Below the pieces are notes generated by a model. The model made no database searches. It worked only from the letters and a program-made list of their open reading frames with translations, and was not told the origin of the DNA. This document shows positions 42,501-52,728 of a stretch of DNA of 64,000 bases, in pieces (the stretch's first letter is position 1; each line of letters opens with the position of its first letter). Both the position numbers and the translations under genes were made by a program. Source of the DNA: Calocera cornea HHB12733 (Eukaryota > Basidiomycota > Dacrymycetes > Dacrymycetales > Dacrymycetaceae); contig KV423934.1 in NCBI GenBank assembly GCA_001632435.1, positions 186,001-250,000 of the forward strand, given 5' to 3'.

Positions 42501-44959
42501 TCCCCCGGCGAGACAAAACGGTTCTTAGAAGGAGACGAGGGCGCCCAGTCTATCCGCCAAACGCCTCTTTCCCAAAGGCATAGAGACTGGAAGATATGGC
42601 CGATATATATCAAAGAAGCCACGGAGCGCGATCGAGAGCTTACCGCCGACTGGGACGAGGATATGGACGTCCTGCTCATCTTTGTATGCGCATATATTCG
42701 CCTGTTCTCGCGGATCTTGACATGTCGATGGCGAACAGGCAGGCTTGTTCTCCGCCGTGGTCACCTCCTTCCTCTCTCAGAACGCGATTGGGAATCTCTC
42801 TCCTCCGTACGAGCAGTACACGGCCGCCATCGCCTTGCAACAGCTGAGTGGGAAGACGGTACAGCTGACGGACGACTGCTCAACCGACGACGATCTGCAG
42901 TTCAATTCGGCATGTTGGCAGATTGCGTGGGAGGACCAGCTGGTCAACGGGTTCTGGTTTGCAGCCCTGACATTCAGGTGTGTTGTCCATCGTGGAACAA
43001 GCGGCTTTCAAGTGACGCGTAGGCAAAGTTTATCAGCGGCTCTGCTGGCCATGTTATCAAAAACTTGGATCCGAGAGTACTCGTCTGGACTGGCGTCGAT
43101 CCCGTACGATCAAGCACGGCAGCGGCAGTACCGCTACGTCGGGCAAAAGCGATGGCGGCTGGGAGCCGTGATCAACTCGCTCATGATGCTCCTGCATATC
43201 TCGGTATTCCTCTTCTTCGCCGGCGTCATCGTGTTCCTCGAGGAAGCCGACAATACCGGCCCTGTTTTCAAGGCTGTGACGAGCCTGTTCGCCGCGACCC
43301 TCGCCATATACGCCATCATCTCCTCCCTTCCGCTTATCTTCCCCGACTGCCCCTATCGCTTCCCGCTCATGAAGGTGTTCCGCGTATGGATGCTACAGAA
43401 GATTCGCAAGGCTAGACAAGGACAAGGGACGTTCCGCGAACAGGAGCTGTTCACCATCCAGGAGGATTCGGACGTGGTCGAGGCCGGTGCACTCGCCTGG
43501 CTCCTCCGTGTCTCCGAGACATCCAAGGAGAAGGATGATGTGGAGGACGCCGCACTGGAAGCGATGGAGCTACTCACATCGACCAACGCGCAACGCAGCG
43601 CCATGCTGAAGGAAGGCATCTTGAACACTCTATACCGTCTGTTCATGGATTGCGACAAGCACGAGGAGGACCGTATGGTGCGGATCCTTCAAGCGATCGA
43701 GGCGCTATGGAAGTCGGACCCAACCAGAGGAGCGGTTTATAATGCAAAGGACCGCCAGGTGCCATCAGATGACCTGCACATCGGCTTCTTCAACAAGTTG
43801 GTCGAGGTCTTGGAGACCGCAGAGAGCCAACGGTTGCTGGTGAGCATCACGGTAGATACCTTCGTCTGAGTCTCTGAATACGCTTTGTTAGGGAGCAGCA
43901 ATTCAATTGCCAAAGCAGTTCTCCGGATTCCCGGTAGCGGAGTGGCCTATTGCCTCACGATTATCTATCCCAAAGATGATTGACCAACTGGAAAACGATC
44001 GATTCACCACCGAGGGGAACTTAATCGCGGCTTTGAACGTCATTACCAGAATCTTCCGATTCAGCCGTAACGGGTTGAGTAAGCGACCTCCCAGAAACAT
44101 CACGCAAGAAGACCTCAGGCGCGCCATCCCCTGCGTTTCCGAGATCCTGCTCCTTTCGCATTCAACGGACGTCACAACCAGCGCGCTCGGCGTCGTGGAT
44201 GAAATCTACGAGTTCTTCGATCATGGCCTAGACACCAGAGCGCCGTCTGGCTGGCTTAAAGATAACATGAAGCTGTTCCTAAATCCGAAGGGTTTGCTCC
44301 CAGCTTTGCTGACCCAGTTATCCGGCCAGTCCTACTGTCGCGATGAAGACAAGCCAATCGTGCGTCAATTCATCTGGTATCTTCTCACCTCAACCGAGAT
44401 CCGCGAGGACTGCGTCGATTGGATCATATCCGAAGGTTACTTGGAAGACATCGCGTATGATATGAAGACATTTGTGTGGAAGTCAGACATGAACGTCGAC
44501 ATCACAACACCTGTGTATCTATTCGACCAAGTTTCTCAAGCGGGCCAATTTACCATCCACCTCTCCAAATTCATGGATGCTGGGTCCGTGGAAGCTCTCG
44601 CGGCGTACCTCAGCCGCGAGCAGAATCCTGTTCCGACCGCCACTGTCTACGCTGGTCTTCTTCGACGACTCTTGCGCTTGGTAAACGGCCCGCAGATCGC
44701 CACATTACGGCAAACCAGAGTGATGGAACTCATGGCCCAGCGCTGCCCTCGTCTCTTCCCCGAGCACGCCCGAGGAGAAGCTCAACAGGATCTGGCCAAT
44801 CAGATGGAATTGGTGCGGGAATACCTCAGGACGGGTCAACTCGACCCCAGGCTCGAGCCGCCAGTGCAGATTCATGATGACGACGAGGCCGATGCATTCG
44901 ACGGGCAGAGTACGCATGAGAGCGAAACGGGACAGTTCCTTCCACCGATCATTGAATGA
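42501..44959 (+). CDS. DUF6535 membrane protein, paralogue C
   Basis: Exons 42501-42683, 42739-42977, 43029-43839 and 43892-44959, giving 766 aa from the first supported exon, with all junctions GT-AG and frame kept. Domain order: RDWKIWPIYIKEATERD; AGLFSAVVTSFLSQNAIGN; NGFWFAALTF into LLAMLSKTWIREY; the membrane pair HISVFLFFAGVIVFL and YAIISSLPLIFPDCPYRF; then a long helical region with AALEAMELL-like repeats, VDEIYEFFD and the conserved YAGLLRRLLRLVNGP; and an acidic tail. Function unknown. Exon lengths 183 and 239 recur exactly in paralogue E, so the family's gene structure is old and stable. The true N-terminus is upstream. Its tail faces a dead SNF5 fragment. Confidence 0.88.
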
Positions 44960-45109
44960 GCGTGTTGGTTCGGCAACATGTACAATTATCTTAGCGTCGT
45001 ATATCTGTATGAGCATTGACGGCTTATTATTATTGGCGAGTTTAAGTATATATGTATTCGGCCCTTGGCTTGTATGCGCGGTTCACCACCGTTGCGGTCA
45101 CAGCCAACA

Positions 45110-45530
45110 GGCCCGACCAGCGCCTCCCTCCCCACGCCCTTCTTGGTCTCCCCCTGATTCAGGCACCACTACAAAGGCTCAGGAGTCGATTATGTCCTTC
45201 TTCCAGCCGATACGTGCTTCTGTGCGGTGCTGCGCGTTAGGGGTTTGGAGCTCGGGGAGAGGCAAAAGACCGAGGCGAGACTGGGTGATAAGGGAGCGAG
45301 CGAGCACGTCGGAGGAAGCAACGTCGAGGGAGTACTCGATCGTATCCATTCAGTGGTAGATGGAGATTCCCACGTTGAGCTCTATACGTGCGTTAGTACG
45401 GCAAGAAAGCAGAGGCAGAGGCAGAAGCTGGACATTAAGGAACACGGGACAGTCCGACCCTTCCTCCTCCCGCGGCACCTGCTCGCCCTCGTCGAACCGC
45501 AACGTCGCGAGCCCCTCATGTCAACCCGCT
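45110..45530 (-). pseudogene. second SNF5/SFH1 fragment
   Basis: The minus strand gives EGLATLRFDEGEQ, DCPVFLN, an intron remnant, then the second-repeat piece MDTIEYSLDVASSDVL and WKKDIIDS followed by a stop, matching the functional gene at 50.7-52.3 kb. In-frame stops (for example before MDTIEYS) and missing ends show it is dead. Like the other copies it is tail-to-tail with a DUF6535 gene. Confidence 0.75.
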
Positions 45531-45769
45531 GGGCACCACCGCTTTTGCGCTTCGCGGGGTTTCTGCAGTGCATCGACTCGGAACGGAGGGAAAGAAACGG
45601 ATCGGGAACCACCGTTCCGCTTTTATAACGGAACCCCTCTGCATGCATCACGCCGCTCTTTGAGCGCTTGCACGCTATATTGCATTGGTAAGGGGCATTA
45701 TCTAGGACTTAGGACTCGTGTCCTCGGTGAAGGTGTATCTCAGCATGGGACAAGTTGCTCCAAAGCTGA

Positions 45770-45895
45770 ATACCTACTGAAGAACGATGATCAAGTCGAC
45801 GAGGACAAGGTTGACGCCGGGAGCAGTCATGAGAACGAAACGGAGAAGCTTCTCCCACCAAAGTTTACATTAGAGTTACCAGGACAAGCATGCTA
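45770..45895 (+). pseudogene. DUF6535 C-terminal tail fragment
   Basis: The plus strand reads DDQVDEDKVDAGSSHENETEKLLPP, closely resembling the last 30 residues of paralogue C (44874-44959), then a short extension and a stop at 45895. It is a leftover of a tandem duplication. Confidence 0.6.
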
Positions 45896-46429
45896 ACAAC
45901 CTGTATGTAGAGAAACAGGGATACATAGAGAGACCACATGGCACAGATTGAAATCAGCTTCGCACAATGGCATGCGGGCTCGGCACACCGATAGAAGTCA
46001 AACTCTAGACAGCTTTGCTGGCGCGTATCGATTGCGGCAATCCTTCCATTTGCAGAAATTGTTCCAAAGTCGTCTCTTTCGTTCGCTGGCCGTGCAGGCT
46101 TCTGGCGCTAATGGGTGTATCATCATCCGTGGCGTTCAGTCGTCTCATATCATCCAACCTAATATCCTCACAGCTTGCTGTCGTAGATCCTCCAACATCG
46201 ATCTACAAAATTTTTCGCTTGCTTTTACGTGACTGTCTACCTTCCGATAGGACCGCAACATGAGTGATATTGTGGACGAGTGGAGAAGCAGTTCACAGGG
46301 TCTGCTGCACCGTTGGAAGGGGGCCGTATTTTCCTCCATATTTGCGCAAAGACTCAGAGGGTACAAGGCAGGTGCCCTATCAACCACTATTCACCACCAT
46401 CCATGCTTACCCCGGATTGGCACCGCTAG
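45896..46429. other. upstream region of DUF6535 paralogue D
   Basis: No complete gene. An ATG at 46260 opens 37 codons up to a possible donor at 46372 and could be the true first exon of paralogue D, but the splice phase I tried does not fit the next exon. Confidence 0.35.
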
Positions 46430-49400
46430 AAACTCTCCAAAGACGAAGAGGCCATTCCTCTCATCCGTGTGCCTTCAGCTCGAAGCGACAACACCGGAGC
46501 ACCTGGCTTCCAGTCCAGTTATACCGGGGGGGCAGCCCTGCCAGCGTCCCATGCAAAGCCTCAGCTTCATGACAACGACGTCGAACTGGATCCAGACAAT
46601 GCTACGCTTCGTCGACAGAGAAGTGCCATAAGCTTCGAAGTAGGCTTTGATGAATCGGTGTGCTCCACCCATCATACCCAATGGCGATAGCTGACCGAAG
46701 CTTAGGCAGGGAGCGATAGCCATCCATCCCTTGATGAGAGACCTACTCGGCAAGAAGGTACTGCGTCCCTACCTCAACGGGACTGGAAAATATGGGAAAT
46801 TTTTGTCACGGAAGCAACTGAAAGAGACCGTATCCTGGCCGAGAAATGGAATGGAGATAAGGAGAATCTGCTTGTATTCGTATGTCAAAAGATCAATGCC
46901 GAGTGCCGCTCTTGACAGAAATGTCTCTTAACAGGCAGGCTTGTTCTCTGCCGTTGTCACATCCTTCCTCTCCCAGAATGCCATTGGAAATCTTCAAGTA
47001 CCATACGATCAGTATGCGGTAGCCATCGCCTTGCAGCAGCTGAGTGGGTCGCCGGTGCAACTTTCGGGAGACTGCGCGAACTCCATAGATCAGCAGCTGA
47101 ATCCGACATGCTACCAAATCGATATGCACGACCACATTGTTAGCGGCCTCTGGTTTGCTGCCTTGGCACTCAGGTTCGTCCTTCAACCGGGAGGCAACGG
47201 ACTTGTTGCTTAAACCTGGTTTCAGTCTTTCGGCGGCTCTGTTGGCCATGTTGTCCACAACATGGATTCGGGAATATACTGAAGGGCTTTCTTCACGTGC
47301 TGACGAAGAAGCGCGGGAACGACAATATCGCTACACTGGACAGAAACGATGGCAACTCGGGACTGTCATCAATTCTCTGACAACGCTTCTACATTTGTCT
47401 GTGTTCCTCTTCCTAGCGGGTCTCGTCGTTTTCACTGCCGACCTGGACAGCATTTCTTTTCGCGCTACTGTCAGTCTATTTGGGGCAACATTGGTGATCT
47501 ACGCGACACTCTCTATTCTACCTCTGTGTTATCCCGACTGTCCATATCGCTTTCCGCCATTGCTCCAGATCTATCAACTCTGGACCGTGATGAAATCGAA
47601 GGAGTCCAGGGCACTATACTTTTCAGGTCAAATGATGAAGGTTTGGTCGCCTGAGCTAGCTGCATCTACAGAAGTTGCTTTGCTCGCATGGACCCTTGGA
47701 ACTCCACAGCTGTCCACCCGACGACTCGTTGTAGAAGACGCAGCTCTGACCGCACTGGAACACCTGGCGGAGCAGGAGGATCACTGCAGGGCAATGATAG
47801 AATACGACATTATTGGCGCATTGTACCGCTTAATTGTAGACTGTGCAGTGGAGGAAGTGGATCGAGCAGTGCGGATTTTTCTGGCTTTTGCAACCTTGTG
47901 GGACGCCAAAGCCTTGCAAGAAGTCATGCACGACAACTCATACGACATGCCCAGGATGGAAGCTCTATATTCTTCTTTCCTTGACCAGCTCGTCGCTCAA
48001 TTGGAGACCTCTAACGATCCGAGCAGACTGGTGAGTGCCGTACGCCATTGGATTGTTCATTTTCTCATTGTTGGCATCAGGAGGTCGCTCTCCAACATGT
48101 GGCTCGCGCAATTCTTTTCATCTCAAGCCGAGAATTGTACAAGGCTGCAGCAAACTGCTCTTCCCAAACTCTATCGGTGGGTTGATTTATGCAGCGAGCA
48201 CGACGAAATCCGAATCCTTGGGCTTCTGAGAGCAATCAAGGCACTGTGGCAGAAAGCTCCGACAACTAACGTCTCCGTGCCACCTTACCTCTCCATTGCG
48301 TTCCTGAACAAGCTGGCTCATCTCTTGGGAGACTCCGATAATTCCCATATTCAGGTGTGTACCGGCACTTAATGGACAATGACAATTATGCCTAATCTAT
48401 GTAGACCGCTGCGATCCAAGTGATCACATGCTTGTGCAAGATCACTCCTCGGGTACTGGCACCGTGGCTCCTCAGACAGCACCTGTTGCCCCCCATATAC
48501 AAACGCTTTATCAAGCTCTCAGAAGCTGATGGCTCCCACTCGATGACAACACTCCTAGAAGTCGTTGATTTGGTATGGAAGGACTATCCGGAATCATATC
48601 CGCTCTCCCACAACAGAGTAGTGAACTATCCTGCACTCGACAAGTTCTTCATCAAGGTGGTGGATGTATTGGAAACTTCCCACAATGAGAGGCTACGGGT
48701 ACGTGGTGAATACATGTCCTTTCCAGGATGCTTATGGCAACCGTAGGGCTTAGCACTTCGGATAACGGAACACTTTCGGGATGCGAGTGACGACACCTGT
48801 CCAACTCCTCTATACTTTTCTATTGACCAGATGGTCAATAAGTTGCTTCCACTTGCATCCGACCGTGATGTGGCTGCAACGTTGGATCTTATCAGGAGAG
48901 CCGCTCCTGGTATGATGTTGGCTCATCAGCCAGGCTCTCGCTTTGGAGCCAATACTGATCTTCTCAGAAGGGGTATTCCTGGAATATCACAGTGGAATCA
49001 TGACTTAGGCTCCAGATTTGGCGACTCCACGGAAAGTTACTCTGCTTCGATATGCGGGGTATTGTTCCCTTACTTGTCAGACTTCTTGGGAGGATCACGA
49101 TCAGTCGAGGTGAAGTACACGTCACTCCAAGTCCTCAACGTGCTTTTTCGCACCAGCTTTTCTGAGGGGTTTGCCCAAGACCTCTGGCAGATGATTATCA
49201 ATGCGAACGGTTTGATCCCAGGACTGCTTGAACAACTGTCAACACATCCCTACACGGATGCACGTAACATTGCTCGCTACTGCATATACCGTGTACTCCA
49301 AATCGAAACAAGTGCATTTGGGGAGAGTTTTCTGGAAAGTCTCATAGATGAAGGTTGTCTGAAGATTGTCCTATCCGACATGATCAAGTCTGGTTCTGTG

Positions 49401-50396
49401 TCCCACAACGGCCCCATTGTTGACAGTGGGGAACGGGTCTCCCCGATTCAGCTTTATACTCTAGTCTGCGAGAAAGTATTTACAACGTATCTGGACAACA
49501 TTGCAAGTACGGACTTGGTGAGCATGTTGCATATCTACGTCGACCAAAAAGAAGCTGGCAACCTCACGTACGAGCCCGATGCCGCAGTGTATGCTGCCTT
49601 GCTCAGACGGCTACTGAAATTAGTGGACCGCCCTGCAAGTGATCGTAGCCTCAGTGGTCAAGACGGACTCCTGCTGGAAGCCATGGTTCGGAACTGCCCA
49701 CACTATTCACCTCATCATCCTCCAAGCCCACACGAGCAAGAGCTGAGAATCCTGATTGCGACAGCGGAGGAGTCTATCCGGCAGAACAAAGTCGAGAGGC
49801 AGCCTAGCTATAAGGGAAAGGATAAAGCAAATCAGCAAGTGCAGCTTGGCATGGAGAACAAAGCAGACACTCTCGCACACATCAACATCCATGAGAGCGA
49901 AGAAGGCTCGTCTGCACTGGCTCAGGCAAGCGAGGCCAAACACCGGGAAACGGAATTGGACCAAGAGGATATGGGGGACACGTCAGGTGACATCGGCCGC
50001 GCAGAGGAGCAATTTCGCTCCACATTAGACCAAACGGATGAACTACGTTCAGATCTGGAAAACAACACTCAACCGATTGTGGACTCCGGAACGCCAACTT
50101 CAGAGAAACCAGATGAACGTGCCCAAATGGAGGGGAGCACACCAAACCTGGAAGCAGTGATCCAACCGTCTGCAGGACCTCACCCACCCAACTCCGAGGA
50201 AGACACCTCAGTACTATCCGAAGTACCCAAACGGCGCGGAGCTGAGGACGCTTCGCATGAACCAGATGGACCAGGACGAGGCCAAGCCCCCGAGTCATCC
50301 TCGGGCACTCTCAAGGCGAATGACGAAGTCCACGAGCGAGGCGAACCAGGACCCAGTGGATCAGCAACGGTTTCTCCCCTTGACACGGACACTTAG
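46430..50396 (+). CDS. DUF6535 membrane protein, paralogue D
   Basis: Exons about 46430-46639, 46706-46879, 46935-47173, 47226-48030, 48151-48354, 48405-48698 and 48747-50396; all joins are GT-AG and keep frame. It has the family order: RDWKIWEIFVTEATERD, AGLFSAVVTSFLSQNAIGN, ALLAMLSTTWIREY, LSVFLFLAGLVVF, ATLSILPLCYPDCPYRF, then helical repeats and AALLRRLLKLVDRP. The tail is the longest of the family here (~200 residues of Gln/Glu/Ser/Pro-rich low complexity). The intron at 48031-48150 is 120 bp, twice the usual size. A nearer acceptor (48080) would hit a stop. Codon use is less GC-rich than in paralogues C and E, suggesting an older split. The start is uncertain. Confidence 0.8.
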
Positions 50397-50433
50397 CACG
50401 ACCAACCAGCAGTAGCAGCAGATACCGTTTCCT

Positions 50434-50625
50434 TTCATATGCCTTTCTTTCCTATGCCGTTCCTTCTCATATGCAGTTTCAATATGCCGTTTCTTTTCAT
50501 ATGCCGTTTTCATATGTCGTTTCCGTTTTCATACGCCGTCCCCTTCATATGCCGTTCTCCCTTCACATGTCGTTTCTCGTTTCTTTTCGTAAGCCGTCCC
50601 CCTCCATATGCAGATTCCCTTCCGA
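50434..50625. repeat. degenerate CATATG satellite in 3' UTR of DUF6535 D
   Basis: Units of the type ttttcatatgccgt(tt) recur with 12-25 bp spacing; six carry an exact CATATG and several carry one-base variants. The array begins ~40 bp after the stop at 50396 and ends before the SNF5 stop. Confidence 0.8.
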
Positions 50626-50704
50626 ACCCCTATGCCCAGAACACTTATGCGCACATCAATGATTATTGCACCGAATAGAATAACATGCTACACCGTCCCC
50701 CCGA

Positions 50705-52324
50705 CTAGCGCCTCCTCCTGACCGGCAACTGCCTCGCCGTCTCCCTCCTGAGCCTCCTAATAGCCCTCTCCCTCTCCCCTTCCCTCCTCTCCAGCTCCTC
50801 CTCACTAAGCACCTCAAGCCTCGGCGTTCCCCCGCCCACCCAGCCGTGGGGGGGCACCTCCCTCCACACGCCCACGCCCTCTTTCGGCCTCGCACGGGAC
50901 TGCGGCACACCACCCAGGACGCCGGAGTCTATTGCGTCCTTTTTTCTGCGGAGGAGCTCTTCGGTCAGCGCGTGCGCGATGAGGGGCTTGGCGCTGGGCG
51001 GGAGGGACAGGTCGCAGGCGAGCGTGTGCGCGAGGAGGGAGGGGGGCAGGACGTCCGAGGAGGTGGGGTCGAGCGAGTACTCGATCGTGTCCATCAGGTG
51101 GTACGTCGAGATCTGCACGTCCAGCTGCGTATGCGGGTTAGCCATGGATAACCCAGCACGGCATGAAGTAGACAAAGATGGGAAGGTGGGAAAACGCACG
51201 TTGAGGAACACCCTGCAGTCCGGGCCCTCCTCCTCCTGCTCCCCCTGCTCCTGCTCGTCCTCCCCAAACGTCGCGATCCCCTCATTATCCTCGATCTGCG
51301 CTCGGATCATGGCGACGACCTGGTCCGCATAGCTCTGGGGCACGTCGATCTCGGTCAGGAACTGGTGCGCGAACGCCTCGGGCTGCAGGTGCGGCTCGTA
51401 CAGGTTCCACAGGAAGGAGTCGCGGATCCGGTGTGTATCAGTGTCGAATTCTACGCGGATGGGGATCAGGCACTCGCGCGTGGTGGACGTCTTGTCGATC
51501 GCGTCTTGCGAGCTGCATGCGGCATCAGTATCGGCACTCTCGAAGCGTGCAGCAGAGATGAAGACGCACATGTGCGGAACAGGCATGATAGAGACGGGCG
51601 TCTTGCCGACAAACCGGCCGGGCGGGGGCTCGCCCAGCCAACTCCTGTCCAGCTCCGTCGACTCCTTCTTCTGCGTCTTCCCCGCGCCTCCCGTACCCGG
51701 TGCGCCCGCGCCCTCGCCCGCATAGTCGCTCCCTGCCTCGTCCTCGTCCTCGTCCTCGTCGTCCTCAGAGCTAAACGAGTCCAGCTCAGCATAGTTGATC
51801 GCCTTGCCCCTCCTGCCCCTAGTGACGTCCGCCGCCGCCTGGGAGTGGGAGTGCGACTGGGCCGCAGCTGTGCCTGCTGAAGGCCCCGATGAGGGCGTGA
51901 GGTGCATAGGCTGCACGAGGAGGGTTGTGCCTGTGCGCAGGCGGGACGGGAAGGTCGAGATGAGGGCCTGCTTGGCCGGGCGGGGGATGTGCGGGTTCGG
52001 CCCCATTGGCATGGGGGGTAGGGCTACTTGGGCGTACTGCGCCTGGGGCTGCGGAGTCGTCGTCCCCGCAGCCGCGGCTGGAGCAGCAGCGGTAGCAGGA
52101 GTTTGCGCAGCGGGAGTGCTGGCCGTTCTCTGCGGATATGGCTGATACCGCCCGTTCCCCGCCGGCGTGCCCGGGGCCGGAGTGGCATTCTGTGACGCAG
52201 GGCGGCTGCGGGCCGAGCGCCGGATTGGGCCTGAAGAGGGAGTGAGGTTTGCGGATGTTGATGGCTGGAGGGAGGGCTTGAGCGGCGGGGGGATGGGTGC
52301 ATGGTGCGAGGCTGTTGTTGCCAT
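50705..52324 (-). CDS. SNF5/SFH1 (SMARCB1-type) chromatin-remodelling subunit
   Basis: An up-to-539-codon frame from ATG 52324, with two likely introns that are in frame and stop-free (51514-51570, 57 bp; 51125-51199, 75 bp). The Pro/Ala/Thr-rich N-terminus ends in an IRRSARSR basic patch. A central PAKQALISTFPSRLRTGTTLLVQP motif and an acidic Asp/Glu run follow. The two SNF5 repeats are LIPIRVEFDTDTHRIRDSF...VPQSYADQVVAMI and LDVQISTYHLMDTIEYSLD...LPPSAKPLIAHAL. The C-terminus is a basic Arg/Glu helix. The protein is a core subunit of SWI/SNF or RSC that contacts the nucleosome. Two broken copies elsewhere in the window keep the intron positions, which supports the introns as real. Confidence 0.9.
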   Translation of the reverse strand: MATTASHHAPIPPPLKPSLQPSTSANLTPSSGPIRRSARSRPASQNATPAPGTPAGNGRYQPYPQRTASTPAAQTPATAAAPAAAAGTTTPQPQAQYAQVALPPMPMGPNPHIPRPAKQALISTFPSRLRTGTTLLVQPMHLTPSSGPSAGTAAAQSHSHSQAAADVTRGRRGKAINYAELDSFSSEDDEDEDEDEAGSDYAGEGAGAPGTGGAGKTQKKESTELDRSWLGEPPPGRFVGKTPVSIMPVPHMCVFISAARFESADTDAACSSQDAIDKTSTTRECLIPIRVEFDTDTHRIRDSFLWNLYEPHLQPEAFAHQFLTEIDVPQSYADQVVAMIRAQIEDNEGIATFGEDEQEQGEQEEEGPDCRVFLNVRFPTFPSLSTSCRAGLSMANPHTQLDVQISTYHLMDTIEYSLDPTSSDVLPPSLLAHTLACDLSLPPSAKPLIAHALTEELLRRKKDAIDSGVLGGVPQSRARPKEGVGVWREVPPHGWVGGGTPRLEVLSEEELERREGERERAIRRLRRETARQLPVRRRR

Positions 52325-52728
52325 TGTTGGGGTAGGGGTGGCGAGAAGACGCGTCGGGGTCGTGTGCTGTTGCCGACGGGGATGCTTCCGCCGTGCTCGT
52401 CAATTTTGGTCGTCAGTCACAGCAGCAGGTGCTCCTAGTGTCGGGCCGAGGGTGCACAGAGTAGAAAGACGAAAGACGTGCTGAGGACGAGCGGCGTGGC
52501 CTCGGCGTTTGAGCTGAGTGCGAAGGGTGAGTGGACGAGACGCGCCGAGCGGCGCGCACCAAATTTGACGCCGCGGAGCCTTTCTCGCCCGGAGTTCGGC
52601 AGCGCCGGCGCTTCTGGCCGCGGCAGTTCTCGGAAGCGAGCACCGACGCACCGTTCTGTGTTCAATATTCAATACTGTTGTCAACCACGGGCCTTCTCGC
52701 ATTCTGGTGTAGAATAGACAGCCTACTT
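52325..52728. promoter_or_regulatory. SNF5 promoter / 3' region of DUF6535 E
   Basis: 404 bp upstream of the SNF5 start and downstream of the stop of paralogue E, both on the minus strand. No other gene. No specific element is claimed. Confidence 0.45.
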
